Below are positions 1 through 8,916 of a stretch of DNA of 64,000 bases, piece by piece. The notes below the pieces were generated by a model. The model was not told the origin of the DNA. It ran no database searches and saw nothing but the letters and a program-made list of their open reading frames with translations. Within the stretch, counting starts at the first letter, position 1. Each line of letters opens with the position of its first letter. This DNA is from Anaerotignum faecicola (GTDB taxonomy: Bacteria; Bacillota; Clostridia; Lachnospirales; Anaerotignaceae): contig JANFXS010000005.1 of NCBI GenBank assembly GCA_024460105.1, positions 1 through 64,000 on the forward strand, read 5' to 3'. Position numbers and translations under genes: made by a program.

Positions 1-2
1 TA

Positions 3-119
3 TCTGGTGATGATGCGTCTATGGGGCACACCCGTTTCCATGCCGAACACGATGGTTAAGACATAGACGGCCGATGATACTTGGTGGGAAGCCGCCTGGG
101 AAAGTAGGTGGTTGCCAGA
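3..119 (+). rRNA. rrf: 5S ribosomal RNA
   Basis: The ends TCTGGTG and the closing TGCCAGA pair as the 5S helix I. The internal CCGAACACGATGGTTAAG block and the GGTGGGAAGCC region are typical of bacterial 5S rRNA. It is followed at once by a tRNA cluster, so the window opens at the 3' end of an rRNA operon whose 16S and 23S genes lie upstream. Confidence 0.95.
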
Positions 120-127
120 TTCAAAAA

Positions 128-202
<75 letters not shown>

Positions 203-226
203 GTTTAAAAGATTTGAACCTTTTAT

Positions 227-301
<75 letters not shown>

Positions 302-323
302 CTTAGATTAAGTAAACTTATAT

Positions 324-396
324 GGGTCACTAGCTCAGTTGGTAGAGCACTGGACTTTTAATCCAGGTGTCTCGGGTTCGAGCCCCGAGTGACTCA
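324..396 (+). tRNA. tRNA-Lys(TTT)
   Basis: Acceptor GGGTCAC pairs with GTGACTC (one G-T wobble). The anticodon loop CTTTTAA gives TTT. CCA is not encoded. Confidence 0.95.
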
Positions 397-428
397 TTTT
401 TTAAATTTTATATTTTACAATTTAATAA

Positions 429-512
429 GCAGTCGTGGCGGAATTGGCATACGCGCTAGACTAAGGATCTAGTCCGGGTTTCTGGGTAGGGGTTCAAGTC
501 CCCTCGACTGCA
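429..512 (+). tRNA. tRNA-Leu(AAG), copy 1
   Basis: This is an 84-nt class II tRNA with a long variable arm. Acceptor GCAGTCG pairs with CGACTGC. The anticodon stem CTAGA/TCTAG encloses loop CTAAGGA, so the anticodon is AAG. A34 would need deamination to inosine to read CTT, CTC and CTA. CTT is visibly a favoured leucine codon in the surrounding genes. An identical second copy lies at 10851-10934. Confidence 0.93.
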
Positions 513-517
513 TATAT

Positions 518-589
518 GCGCGAATGGCTCAGTGGTAGAGCATCGCCTTGCCAAGGCGAGGGCCGCGAGTTCGAATCTCGTTTCGCGCT
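518..589 (+). tRNA. tRNA-Gly(GCC), copy 1
   Basis: Acceptor GCGCGAA pairs with TTCGCGC. The anticodon loop TTGCCAA gives GCC. It lies 5 nt after tRNA-Leu, the same arrangement as the second cassette at 10.9 kb. Confidence 0.95.
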
Positions 590-604
590 TTTTTTACAAA
601 CATG

Positions 605-638
605 AGAAAGTCCCACATATCGGAAAATGGGACTTTCT
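605..638 (+). terminator. Rho-independent terminator after the first tRNA block
   Basis: The 11-bp stem AGAAAGTCCCA / TGGGACTTTCT is followed by a T-rich stretch (TAGTTGTTTT). It probably ends the rRNA-tRNA transcript after tRNA-Gly, although two more tRNA genes follow on the same strand. Confidence 0.75.
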
Positions 639-737
639 AGTTGTTTTAAATACTGATGGAAAATGCTGTTTAAAATTAAGGTTTTGATATTATTTCATTA
701 AATATTTAGGCAGCCTTCTGAAGTTATCAATATTTAA

Positions 738-809
738 TGGGCTATCGCCAAGCGGTAAGGCACAGGACTTTGACTCCTGCATTCGCTGGTTCGAATCCAG
801 CTAGCCCAG
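738..809 (+). tRNA. tRNA-Gln(TTG)
   Basis: Acceptor TGGGCTA pairs with TAGCCCA, and the anticodon loop CTTTGAC gives TTG. It sits alone between two AT-rich spacers of 148 and 195 bp. Confidence 0.94.
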
Positions 810-1004
810 CTCATTGAATATTTATTGTGAAGATATATTGTTGTATAGAAATGGAAAACTGATAAGATCCTGTACAGTGGATTTTATGTGATAAATAGAT
901 ATTAAGAAACGCTGTATAGATATTTTTAGTTTTGTTACTATTATCGGTAACATAATATTTTTGTTTATTTAGCAATTTTTAAGGATTATATTTTAATATA
1001 ATGA

Positions 1005-1076
1005 TGGGGTATCGCCAAGCGGTAAGGCAACGGATTCTGATTCCGTCATTCGCAGGTTCAAATCCTGCTACCCTAG
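1005..1076 (+). tRNA. tRNA-Gln(CTG), copy 1
   Basis: Acceptor TGGGGTA pairs with TACCCTA (one wobble). The anticodon loop TTCTGAT gives CTG. An identical gene is present at 11017-11088. Confidence 0.94.
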
Positions 1077-1084
1077 TTTTGAAG

Positions 1085-1119
1085 GCTGTTATGCATGGCA
1101 TTATGCATGACAGCTTTTT
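1085..1119 (+). terminator. Terminator after tRNA-Gln(CTG)
   Basis: The arms GCTGTTATGCAT and ATGCATGACAGC form a 12-bp hairpin with a 6-nt loop, followed by five T residues. Confidence 0.85.
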
Positions 1120-1130
1120 AAGTTTCTGCT

Positions 1131-1302
1131 TTTATAAGGCATTTAATTTTTATGAAAAAATAAATATATAAAAGTTTTCCGCGTTTCCGTGTTGTATATG
1201 CTTGCTGTGGGATACGTTGCGCCTTGAAGTGAAAAAATTTTTTCATTTGTGAGGTCGGAGAGTTTTAACGCCTGTTAAAACTGTGTGCTCTTGTAAACTG
1301 AA
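1131..1302 (-). repeat. Dispersed inverted-end element, copy 1 (short form)
   Basis: The right edge is an exact CTTGTAAACTGAA (1290-1302), and the left edge TTTATAAGGC is a decayed match to the other terminus. The reverse complement of 1220-1269 matches the conserved core of the copies at 20.8 and 44.1 kb: GTTAAAACTCTCC, then CACAA, then a run of A and T, then CTTCAAGGCGC. Compared with those copies, most of one internal hairpin is missing, so the arms AGTTTTAAC and GTTAAAACT lie almost side by side. No coding capacity is seen. Element identity is inferred from the three-way comparison. Confidence 0.7.
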
Positions 1303-1818
1303 GTTAGGAGCCAATTAAACCGAAATCCATTCAGCGTAATATGAATAATGTTTTATTAAGTGGAAGATTTTGTGTTTTTAGTTAATAAATTATATAACTG
1401 TGACGATATAATATATGAGGACTGTAATTGATTTTTGTGATAAATACATATTTTTTTAAATAGTGAATTTTATTTCGTTTGATTTGCAATTTTTTATTAT
1501 ATATTATTATATGTTAATAAAAATTACAAATTAAAATGGTATTTTTATTTTGGACATGTTGTAGTAGGTGCGTACATTTTTAATGATCAATATCAAATTT
1601 TCAAATTTTCTTTCGGAAAACATTTCGAGTTGTAATTTTCATACGGTTCGTGTGTAGATTTGACAGAAATTTGCCTTTTAAAAGCAAAGAACGGATATAC
1701 AGGAATAGTCGAAACTTTGTCAATTGTTTTTGATGGCTCCGGTAAGCCGGTAATTTTTGACTTAACCATGTATGCCATAGTTTATATAAGGTATTGTTAT
1801 GGTAATGATTTTTAATGT
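1303..1818. other. AT-rich intergenic region upstream of the surface-protein gene
   Basis: About 500 bp of AT-rich DNA. A 61-codon minus-strand frame at 1593-1778 has no convincing ribosome site and resembles nothing I know. The promoter of the large surface protein should lie here, but I cannot place it with confidence. Confidence 0.5.
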
Positions 1819-1830
1819 TTGGAGGTAAAT

Positions 1831-4800
1831 ATGGGACTAGGAAAACACAGGAAGCTTATTGCAATGTTGGTGTGTTCTTTGGCGGTCAGCCAGGCGGGTA
1901 TGCCGTTTGTATATGCTGATGTTGAAGATGATGCTTTAATGAATGACAAAGAAATAAGTATATTCCTCGAGCACGGCGGAGATCTTTATGAGCTTTTTGA
2001 AAACGGGCTTATTACAAAGGAACAATTTAACGAATTTTCAAAAATTGACGGGGAAAAATCCGATGATGAAGAACCGATTGAAGGAAGCGTAGAGCCTGAC
2101 GGGAATATAGAAGAAGAAGGAACTGGAGAAGGAAGCGCAGAGCCTGACGGTAATGCAGAAGGAGAAGGAACTGGAGAAGGAAGCGCAGAGCCTGACGGAA
2201 ATATAGAAGGAGAAGGAACTTGCGAGGAAAGCGTAGAGCCTGACGGGAATGTGGAAGGAGAAGGAACCGGAGAAGGAAGCGCAGAGCCTGACGGGAATAT
2301 AGAAGAAGAAGGAACTGGAGAAGGAAGCGCAGAGCCTGACGGAAATATAGAAGGAGAAGGAACTGGAGAAGGAAGCGCAGAGCCTGACAGTAATGTGGAA
2401 GGAGAAGGAACTGGAGAAGGAAGCGCAGAACTTGACGGGAATATAGAAGGAGAAGGAACTGGAGAAGGAAACGCAGAGCCTGACGGTAATGCAGAAGGAG
2501 AAGGAACTGGAGAAGGAAGCGCAGAGCCTGACGGTAATGCAGAAGGAGAAGGAACTGGAGAAGGAAGCGCAGAACTTGACGGGAATATAGAAGGGGCCGG
2601 TGAAAGCAATGTAAATATGAGCACATCTCCGGAAAATAACATGATGAATTCACTCCCTAATGCGTCAGAAGGCCTGCAGGAAGTTCCTATACTTGAGGAT
2701 GAGGCCGAAATTATGTTCCTTCAGGATTTGGCGGCAGGCGGTTCTGTAGAGGTTTCAACTCATGCTCAGTTTGTAAAGGCGCTTAATGATTCCGGAGTTA
2801 ACGAAATTGTCGTAACAAAAGGGATTACGCTTTCAGGCGACGCCGATAACGGCAACGATCAGAGTCTCATGCCGGTAATGTTCCGCGGTGATTTAACTAT
2901 AAAGGGCAAAAGCGGTGCCAACGCCAACATATTTTTCCGTTCGCCTATACAGCTTGAGGGCGACAATGTAACATTTAAAGATATAGAACTGAACTTTATT
3001 TCAAGCGGCGCTTTAGGCAGTGTTCCCCACAGGGAGATTTTTCTGGCAGGCCATAGCCTGACCCTTGATAATGTAAAATGCTATACTAAAGGCGCCGACG
3101 GTTCCTTAGGCGGTTTCGGCGGCACAGAGGAGGAACTGCTGCCCACCATATATGCGGGAGGCTACAAGGGTACGTCCGTTGCAGGCAGCGGCGCAAGCCT
3201 CACAATTAAAAATTCCAATGATGATACGGATATAAAGGCTATTTATGCAGGTCATGATGAAGAGCAGTATGAAATGGCGCCGTATAAAGGCGATATAGAT
3301 ATAGAAATAGACTCAAGAGCGTCTGTAAGGGAAGGAATATTCGCAAGCAAAAATAACGGAAATGTAAATATAACCATAAAAGGAAACCAGGATACATGCA
3401 GGATAAAAGATTTTGAAGGAAATGATAATACAACGGTTACATTTGACAATATTTTTGTAAACAAGGCGGAGGTTAACGGCGGAAATATAGTCCTTTCAAA
3501 CGGAACCGTATTTGAACCTGTTTCAAAATCAACTCCAAAAATCAGAAACATTGAGGTTTCAAGCGGAACTACGCTCAACCTTGCATATATGCTTGGAGCT
3601 GTTATAGAAGGCGACTTTGCAGGCGGCGGCACATTAATACTTGATAAAGACGATACTCTGACCGTTAACGGGGAAATCAGCGGAACGACTTTATTTAAAA
3701 CATGGAGCGGCACGGCGGCAACGGGCGGAAGCCTTATCCATGACAGGGATTACATAGTAAGCTCTTCAAAGAATGTAAGCGGCTCAATAGAGCTTGATCC
3801 ATACTATGGCAAAGACTATGAGCTTGAATATAACGACGGCATTTGGACGGCTAAGAGCAATTTAGTCGGCTTGGAGTTAGATAGTTTTGAGGTGCTTTCA
3901 GGGCCGGAATACGTTGATTTCGATACTGTAAAGAAGGAATCGCTTGACAAAGAAATAAAGCCTTCATATATTTTTGCGACGGAATCAAAGGATAAAGAGG
4001 GGAATATTTTTCATACTGATTCAGGACTTTATACACATGTATTAAAGAAAGAGGACCTTAATGTGCCTGAAAAAGAAGATTGGTTGATACCGATAAACGT
4101 TGAAGAATTTGGCAATTGGAAAAATACTCAAATCTGGGAAGGAAAATATTTTATTTCATTCTATAATGACGCTATTGACACTATAGAAGCCGGAGAGTAT
4201 GTGGTTTTCTTTGCTGAGGACGAGCTTTTGTCAGAGAACGTGGCGGGCGTCGTTAACAATTCCGTTGGCAGGGCAGAATTTACAATCTACAAAAACGAAG
4301 GCTCTGCCTCAAAGGAAATCAAGGCTGAACATGCAGGCGCAGTCCCAACTCAGAAATATACGGGAAGGGAAGTTAAGCCGAAGGTTGACATCACTGTTGA
4401 CGGCGTAAAGCTTACAGAAGGCAAGGATTATGTTTTAAAATATAATAACAACATAAACGTGACAACCGACGGAGCAAAGGCTAATATAACCGTAGAAGGC
4501 ATAGGCGAATACAGCGGAAGTTTTGCGCTTGAATTTGATATTGCAAAAGGCGAAACAGAAACGGAAAATGCCGTTACTGCCGAAAAAGCGGAATATACAT
4601 ACGGCGACACAGTAAGGCTTACATTTACGGCAGCGCCTAAGAAGGATGCAAACCAGCCTGCTATGCTTGCCGCCGCAGAGAATAAGGCTGAATTTTATTA
4701 CGGCGATAAGCTTTTGGGTACGGCTGATGTTGTAAACGGCAAGGCTGTGCTTTTATATGACACAAGAAAACGGTTTGTGCCTGTGGGCGCGGCTGATATT

Positions 4801-7800
4801 ACAATCAAATTCGGCGGCAGCAGTCAGCTTGAGGCGGCTGAATTTACGGCACAGGATATATTTATATTGAACAAAAAAAAGCTTGGGCTTAAGGATATTG
4901 CGAGCATTTCAATGGAAAGTTTCGTTTATAACGGTTCTAAAAAAGATTCCTCAATAACGGACATAAACTGGAATGACCCTTCCGTTTCGGGCATAACTTT
5001 TGAAGGCAGAGCAGAGCTTAGCTCGCCGAATGCAGGCGTATATTCAAAAGCAAATATAATAAGCCTCAAAGCTACGGGAAAAACAAACGATTGGTATGAT
5101 ACGACAAACTTTGCGGGAAATTTCAATGATGTAACCGTAAGTCCTGAAGTTGTTATAAGGAAAGCGCCCAGTGCAGGAACTGTGTTTAAAACATTGACGT
5201 TTAATGCGGCCGAGAACGGCGCAAGCCTTGAGTTTGACAACAGCATAGTGCCTGACGGGTATGAAGTGGTAAACGTTACAGAAGGCAGTGCAAGCAATTA
5301 CGGTAATGTCGTATCAAATGTAGCTGTGACAAATGATAAGGTTACGTTTAATGTTTCGGGAACTGACGGCCGCGGCACAATTAATGCTGTTTTTGAATTT
5401 AAAAACCACGAAAATATCAGCCTTATGATAGATGTGGTAAAGACTTCAAAAACGCAGGTGGACGCAGGCTTCAAAATAAACGACATGGAGTACAGCGGCT
5501 TGCCTTATGATGCATGGGAAATAGGCGCCGGCTACAGCAAGGATGACGTTACGGCAACCTACTATGATATAGACGAACAGAAGGAACTTAGCACGGCTCC
5601 TGTAAATGCGGGAAGGTATAGCGTTAATCTAAGGCTTGAAACGGCAGATTCCTTTGCCGAAGCAAACGGCGAATTTGAAATAACGAAAAAACAGGTGGAT
5701 CTTAAAGCCGTTGACAGGACGATAAAAGCCGGGAATAATGCGCCGAACCTTGATAACCCGCAGGAGGGCGTGGATTATGAATTTACATCGGGCAAACCGT
5801 CCGAAAATATCGGCAGTATAAAAATGACATATGACCAAACTCCGAATACGGATGCGGCGGGAAAATATGAAATATTGATAGGCATCCCTGTGTTATTAAA
5901 TGAAAACTATTCCGTAAATGCGGTAAGCGGTTGGCTTACTGTTGAGTCCGATGCGCCTGTTGTGGAATATGACATAAAGGTAAAAGGCGGCCATGCGGAT
6001 ACCGTTAAGGCGTCGGCAGGAGAAAAGGTAACAATAACGGCTGAAGAGCCGCAGGGCAAGGATTTTGTACGCTGGGTAACAACAAGCGCCGGAGTAACAA
6101 TAGCCGATCCCGAAAGCGCGGTTACAACGTTCACAATGCCTGCAAACAACGTGGAAATAACGGCGGAGTTTAAGGATGAAGAGGCGCAGCGTTATGATAT
6201 AAAGGTAACGGGCGGCCATGCGGATACTGTTAAGGCGTCGGCAGGAGAAAAGGTAACAATAACGGCTGAAGAGCCGCAGGGCAAGGAGTTTGTGCGCTGG
6301 AACACAACAAGCGCCGGAGTAACAATAGCCGATCCCGAAAGCGCGGTTACAACGTTCACAATGCCTGCAAACAACGTGGAAATAACGGCGGAGTTTAAGG
6401 ATGAAGAGGCGCAGCGTTATGATATAAAGGTAACGGGCGGCCATGCGGATAAGCTTAAGGCGTCGGCAGGAGAAAAGGTAACAATAACGGCTGAGGAGCC
6501 GCAGGGCAAGGATTTTGTACGCTGGGAAACAAAAAGCTCCGGAGTAATGTTGGACAATCCGGAAAGTGTGTCGGCTTCATTTATAATGCCGCCAAACAGC
6601 ATTGAGATAATGGCCGAATTTAAAGATGAAGAAGCGGGACATGTCCCTGTTGAAAAAATAGAAATAAATATGACGGATTTTGTTGTTAGGATAGGCTCTA
6701 AGAAAATGATTAAAGCTGCTATAACGCCGGAAAATGCAACCAACAAAGAAGTTGTATGGAGCATAAGCGGCGATGCGGCCGAGATTGTTCCTTTAGACGG
6801 CGACAGCAGTTCCGTGTACATTGAAGGAAAAAGCGTAGGTACGGTCACAGTAACCGCAACTTCTGCTGACAGCGGGTTAAGCGCTTCAAGCGTTGTCAAT
6901 ATAAAACGGAAATCAAGCAGTTCGGACAGCGGTTCATCTTCAGGCGGCGGGTCGTCTTCTTCAAACGGTTCGGATAAAGAAACGATAGTTTATGAGGACG
7001 GAAGCGAAAAAACTACAACAACCGAAAAAGACGGCACTATAACAGAGGTTACCAAAAAACCTGACGGCACAGTGACGACGGTTATTAAAGAAAAAGACGG
7101 TACAAAAAGCACAACCGTTGAATATCCTGACGGCGGGCGTATAGAAGAAACGGTGTTTGCAGACGGCACATCTGTAAGCACAGAGGAAAATACGCAGGGC
7201 CAGAGGATTAAAGTTACCCATGAAGGCGACGGCAAGACATACGTTAAAGTATGGCTGGAAAACGAAGGAGAGCTTCAGAAAGTTAAAATAAGAGGCATAC
7301 AGGGCGGGCAGGAAACGATACCGTATTTTGTAAAAGACGACGGAACTGTTGAATATATAAAATATTCATATATGTCGCCTGACGGTATGGTTGTAATGCT
7401 CAGTTCAGACGCCGAATTTGAAGTAAAGGACAACGGAAAAACATTCGGCGACGTTTCGGAAGACGATTGGTATTATGATGCTGTTGCATTTGCCGTTAGC
7501 CATGAGTTGTTTTTTGGAACGAATGAAACCGAGTTTTCGCCTGAGGGCAATATGACAAGAGGAATGGCGGCGGAAGTGCTTTACCGCCTTGCAGGAAGGC
7601 CGCAGGCAGGAAATAATGTATTTACCGACGTTTCTGAAAACGGCTATTATTCAGACGCCGTTGCATGGGCATACGGCAAAGGCATATTAAGCGGCGTAGG
7701 CGACGGAAGATTTATGCCTGACGATCACGTAACAAAAGAACAGCTTGCCGTAATACTTTACATGTACGGCCAAAGCATGGGTATGGAAAATGTATTTGGC

Positions 7801-7989
7801 GCATACAGCGGCATGGAAGGATATGTGGACGTGTCGCCTTGGGCGGCGGCAAGCGTTGATTGGGCCGTTAAAAACGGCGTAATGACACATAATGTATATA
7901 ACGGACAGTCGCTTCAGGTTCCGGCTTCAAGAGCTGACGTTGCGGAGATGCTTTATAATTATGTTAAATATGTATGTGCAGATAAATAA
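1831..7989 (+). CDS. Giant repeat-rich SLH-domain cell-surface protein
   Basis: A 2052-residue secreted protein. ATG 1831 is chosen because GGAGG at 1821-1825 sits 5 nt upstream; an in-frame TTG at 1819 would overlap that site. Residues 1-30 form a signal peptide ending at VYA. Residues 84-259 are eleven acidic 16-residue repeats (type EGSAEPDGNIEGEGTG). Residues about 300-640 look like a beta-helix or pectate-lyase-like stalk. Mixed beta-sandwich, MBG-like modules follow. Residues 1380-1604 are three 75-residue InlB-B-like repeats (GGHADTVKASAGEKVTITA), then a Big2-like domain, a serine/glycine linker, a run of DG-rich short repeats, and three SLH domains (about 1870-2050). SLH domains bind secondary cell-wall polymer, so the protein is probably non-covalently anchored with its stalk exposed. 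Its ligand is unknown; adhesion is a guess. Confidence 0.92.
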   Translation: MGLGKHRKLIAMLVCSLAVSQAGMPFVYADVEDDALMNDKEISIFLEHGGDLYELFENGLITKEQFNEFSKIDGEKSDDEEPIEGSVEPDGNIEEEGTGEGSAEPDGNAEGEGTGEGSAEPDGNIEGEGTCEESVEPDGNVEGEGTGEGSAEPDGNIEEEGTGEGSAEPDGNIEGEGTGEGSAEPDSNVEGEGTGEGSAELDGNIEGEGTGEGNAEPDGNAEGEGTGEGSAEPDGNAEGEGTGEGSAELDGNIEGAGESNVNMSTSPENNMMNSLPNASEGLQEVPILEDEAEIMFLQDLAAGGSVEVSTHAQFVKALNDSGVNEIVVTKGITLSGDADNGNDQSLMPVMFRGDLTIKGKSGANANIFFRSPIQLEGDNVTFKDIELNFISSGALGSVPHREIFLAGHSLTLDNVKCYTKGADGSLGGFGGTEEELLPTIYAGGYKGTSVAGSGASLTIKNSNDDTDIKAIYAGHDEEQYEMAPYKGDIDIEIDSRASVREGIFASKNNGNVNITIKGNQDTCRIKDFEGNDNTTVTFDNIFVNKAEVNGGNIVLSNGTVFEPVSKSTPKIRNIEVSSGTTLNLAYMLGAVIEGDFAGGGTLILDKDDTLTVNGEISGTTLFKTWSGTAATGGSLIHDRDYIVSSSKNVSGSIELDPYYGKDYELEYNDGIWTAKSNLVGLELDSFEVLSGPEYVDFDTVKKESLDKEIKPSYIFATESKDKEGNIFHTDSGLYTHVLKKEDLNVPEKEDWLIPINVEEFGNWKNTQIWEGKYFISFYNDAIDTIEAGEYVVFFAEDELLSENVAGVVNNSVGRAEFTIYKNEGSASKEIKAEHAGAVPTQKYTGREVKPKVDITVDGVKLTEGKDYVLKYNNNINVTTDGAKANITVEGIGEYSGSFALEFDIAKGETETENAVTAEKAEYTYGDTVRLTFTAAPKKDANQPAMLAAAENKAEFYYGDKLLGTADVVNGKAVLLYDTRKRFVPVGAADITIKFGGSSQLEAAEFTAQDIFILNKKKLGLKDIASISMESFVYNGSKKDSSITDINWNDPSVSGITFEGRAELSSPNAGVYSKANIISLKATGKTNDWYDTTNFAGNFNDVTVSPEVVIRKAPSAGTVFKTLTFNAAENGASLEFDNSIVPDGYEVVNVTEGSASNYGNVVSNVAVTNDKVTFNVSGTDGRGTINAVFEFKNHENISLMIDVVKTSKTQVDAGFKINDMEYSGLPYDAWEIGAGYSKDDVTATYYDIDEQKELSTAPVNAGRYSVNLRLETADSFAEANGEFEITKKQVDLKAVDRTIKAGNNAPNLDNPQEGVDYEFTSGKPSENIGSIKMTYDQTPNTDAAGKYEILIGIPVLLNENYSVNAVSGWLTVESDAPVVEYDIKVKGGHADTVKASAGEKVTITAEEPQGKDFVRWVTTSAGVTIADPESAVTTFTMPANNVEITAEFKDEEAQRYDIKVTGGHADTVKASAGEKVTITAEEPQGKEFVRWNTTSAGVTIADPESAVTTFTMPANNVEITAEFKDEEAQRYDIKVTGGHADKLKASAGEKVTITAEEPQGKDFVRWETKSSGVMLDNPESVSASFIMPPNSIEIMAEFKDEEAGHVPVEKIEINMTDFVVRIGSKKMIKAAITPENATNKEVVWSISGDAAEIVPLDGDSSSVYIEGKSVGTVTVTATSADSGLSASSVVNIKRKSSSSDSGSSSGGGSSSSNGSDKETIVYEDGSEKTTTTEKDGTITEVTKKPDGTVTTVIKEKDGTKSTTVEYPDGGRIEETVFADGTSVSTEENTQGQRIKVTHEGDGKTYVKVWLENEGELQKVKIRGIQGGQETIPYFVKDDGTVEYIKYSYMSPDGMVVMLSSDAEFEVKDNGKTFGDVSEDDWYYDAVAFAVSHELFFGTNETEFSPEGNMTRGMAAEVLYRLAGRPQAGNNVFTDVSENGYYSDAVAWAYGKGILSGVGDGRFMPDDHVTKEQLAVILYMYGQSMGMENVFGAYSGMEGYVDVSPWAAASVDWAVKNGVMTHNVYNGQSLQVPASRADVAEMLYNYVKYVCADK
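2080..2607 (+). repeat. Eleven tandem 48-bp coding repeats
   Basis: Eleven consecutive 48-bp units encode a 16-residue acidic motif (EGSAEPDGNIEGEGTG with variants such as SVEPDSN and SAELDGN). Units differ by a few substitutions but never in length. Because 48 is a multiple of three, all reading frames on the opposite strand stay open, which creates false Pro/Ser-rich and Leu-rich ORFs. Confidence 0.95.
5968..6642 (+). repeat. Three tandem 225-bp coding repeats (InlB-B-like modules)
   Basis: Three units of 225 bp begin at 5968, 6193 and 6418, each starting with the codons for YDIKV. The first two are almost identical at DNA level, including silent positions. The third diverges in its second half. 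This indicates recent duplication or gene conversion inside the surface-protein gene. Confidence 0.92.
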
Positions 7990-8330
7990 GAAAAAGAGCC
8001 TGTTTTATAAAGAATTATGTAAACTGATTTGTTTGGCCTCACATATTTATGTCAGCCCCAAAGCATATGCTTTAATTCCGGATATTTATGCGGCCGGATA
8101 AGGATGAATTTTTCAGGGCATATGCATTTAAATAAGGATTATGTATGACGTATATTTGTAGGGGGCATAAATCGGGTTTTAAAATACGGCGGATGTTTCG
8201 TCAGCGTATTTAGTATGTTAATCTGCATAAGGAGTGTCCCTGTTCCGGGCGTGTTTCGGACAGGGGCATTTTTAATTTATAAATTTTTATGCGGCGACAC
8301 AGATTAAGATGAAGTTATATGGAAAATATG
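7990..8330. other. Intergenic region after the SLH protein
   Basis: No credible gene is seen. It contains one clear terminator (annotated separately) and ends at the promoter of the acetyltransferase gene. A GTAAACTGA string near 8020 resembles the dispersed-element terminus, but no partner end or core accompanies it. Confidence 0.5.
8235..8273 (+). terminator. Rho-independent terminator
   Basis: The arms TGTCCCTGTTCCG and CGGACAGGGGCA form a GC-rich hairpin followed by TTTTTAATTT. It lies about 245 bp after the stop of the SLH protein. Confidence 0.75.
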
Positions 8331-8359
8331 TGGACATTTTAAATTTATGGTGGTATAAT
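8331..8359 (+). promoter_or_regulatory. Sigma-A-type promoter for the GNAT gene
   Basis: TGGACA (8331-8336), a 17-nt spacer and TATAAT (8354-8359), 31 nt before the ATG. Confidence 0.75.
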
Positions 8360-8390
8360 CCATGAAATATTGTTTAAAGAGGTGAAAATA

Positions 8391-8906
8391 ATGGTTATAA
8401 GGGCAGCTGTTAAGGATGATATATTCAATATAAGCCGGCTTTACGCTTTAAGCTGGAAAAAAGCATATGTGGGAATTGTTCCTCAGGGATATCTGGACAG
8501 GCTTAGAGATGACGCTTGGACAATCAAGTTTGAGGACGATATGGAAAACGGTTGGCTTAAATATAACGTAGCCGTTGAAAACGGATGCATAGTAGGCTGT
8601 ATTGCTTTTGGGAAGCCGTGCTCCGGACAGGAAACGGGAACATCCGGAAATTATGAAATACAGTCGCTCTATGTACATCCTGATTATTTCAGAAACGGTA
8701 TAGGATCGGCCCTTATGGAATACGCGTTTTCAAAGATCCGTGAATCCGGCGGAAACGGCGCATATTTGTGGGTAGCCGACAAAAATGATGCGGCAAAAAA
8801 TTTTTATAATAAGATGGGATTTGAAATTACGGCTAGAAAGCTGGAAGTTGAAATGGACGGGGAAATAATAACCGATTATATGGCCGTAAAAAAGCTTGAC
8901 GATTAG
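8391..8906 (+). CDS. GNAT family N-acetyltransferase
   Basis: A 171-residue protein. ATG 8391 follows AGAGGTG by 6 nt; the in-frame TTG at 8370 has no ribosome site. The N-terminus (VIRAAVKDDIFNISRLY) and the acetyl-CoA-binding segment LYVHPDYFRNGIGSALMEYA with the Q/RxxGxG/A pattern (here RNGIGS) identify a GNAT fold. ADKNDAAKNFYNKMGFE is the usual final beta-strand and turn. Members acetylate amines on proteins, antibiotics or metabolites; this substrate cannot be told. It is probably co-transcribed with the radical SAM gene, whose ribosome site overlaps this stop codon. Confidence 0.88.
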   Translation: MVIRAAVKDDIFNISRLYALSWKKAYVGIVPQGYLDRLRDDAWTIKFEDDMENGWLKYNVAVENGCIVGCIAFGKPCSGQETGTSGNYEIQSLYVHPDYFRNGIGSALMEYAFSKIRESGGNGAYLWVADKNDAAKNFYNKMGFEITARKLEVEMDGEIITDYMAVKKLDD

Positions 8907-8916
8907 GAGGAGGCTT

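Noticed and set aside
2080-2607. CRISPR-like direct repeats
   Set aside because: The units are contiguous, without spacers, and encode a regular peptide inside a longer reading frame.
1986-2653. Two long minus-strand frames rich in Pro/Ser and in Leu opposite the surface protein
   Set aside because: They are mirror images of the 48-bp coding repeats; the repeat length is a multiple of three, which keeps all frames open. No ribosome site.
5896-6444. 182-codon minus-strand frame with repeated peptide
   Set aside because: Shadow of the 225-bp repeats in the SLH protein gene.
8015-8035. A GTAAACTGA string near 8020 as a fifth element copy
   Set aside because: No opposite terminus and no core within 400 bp; the match is short enough to be chance.
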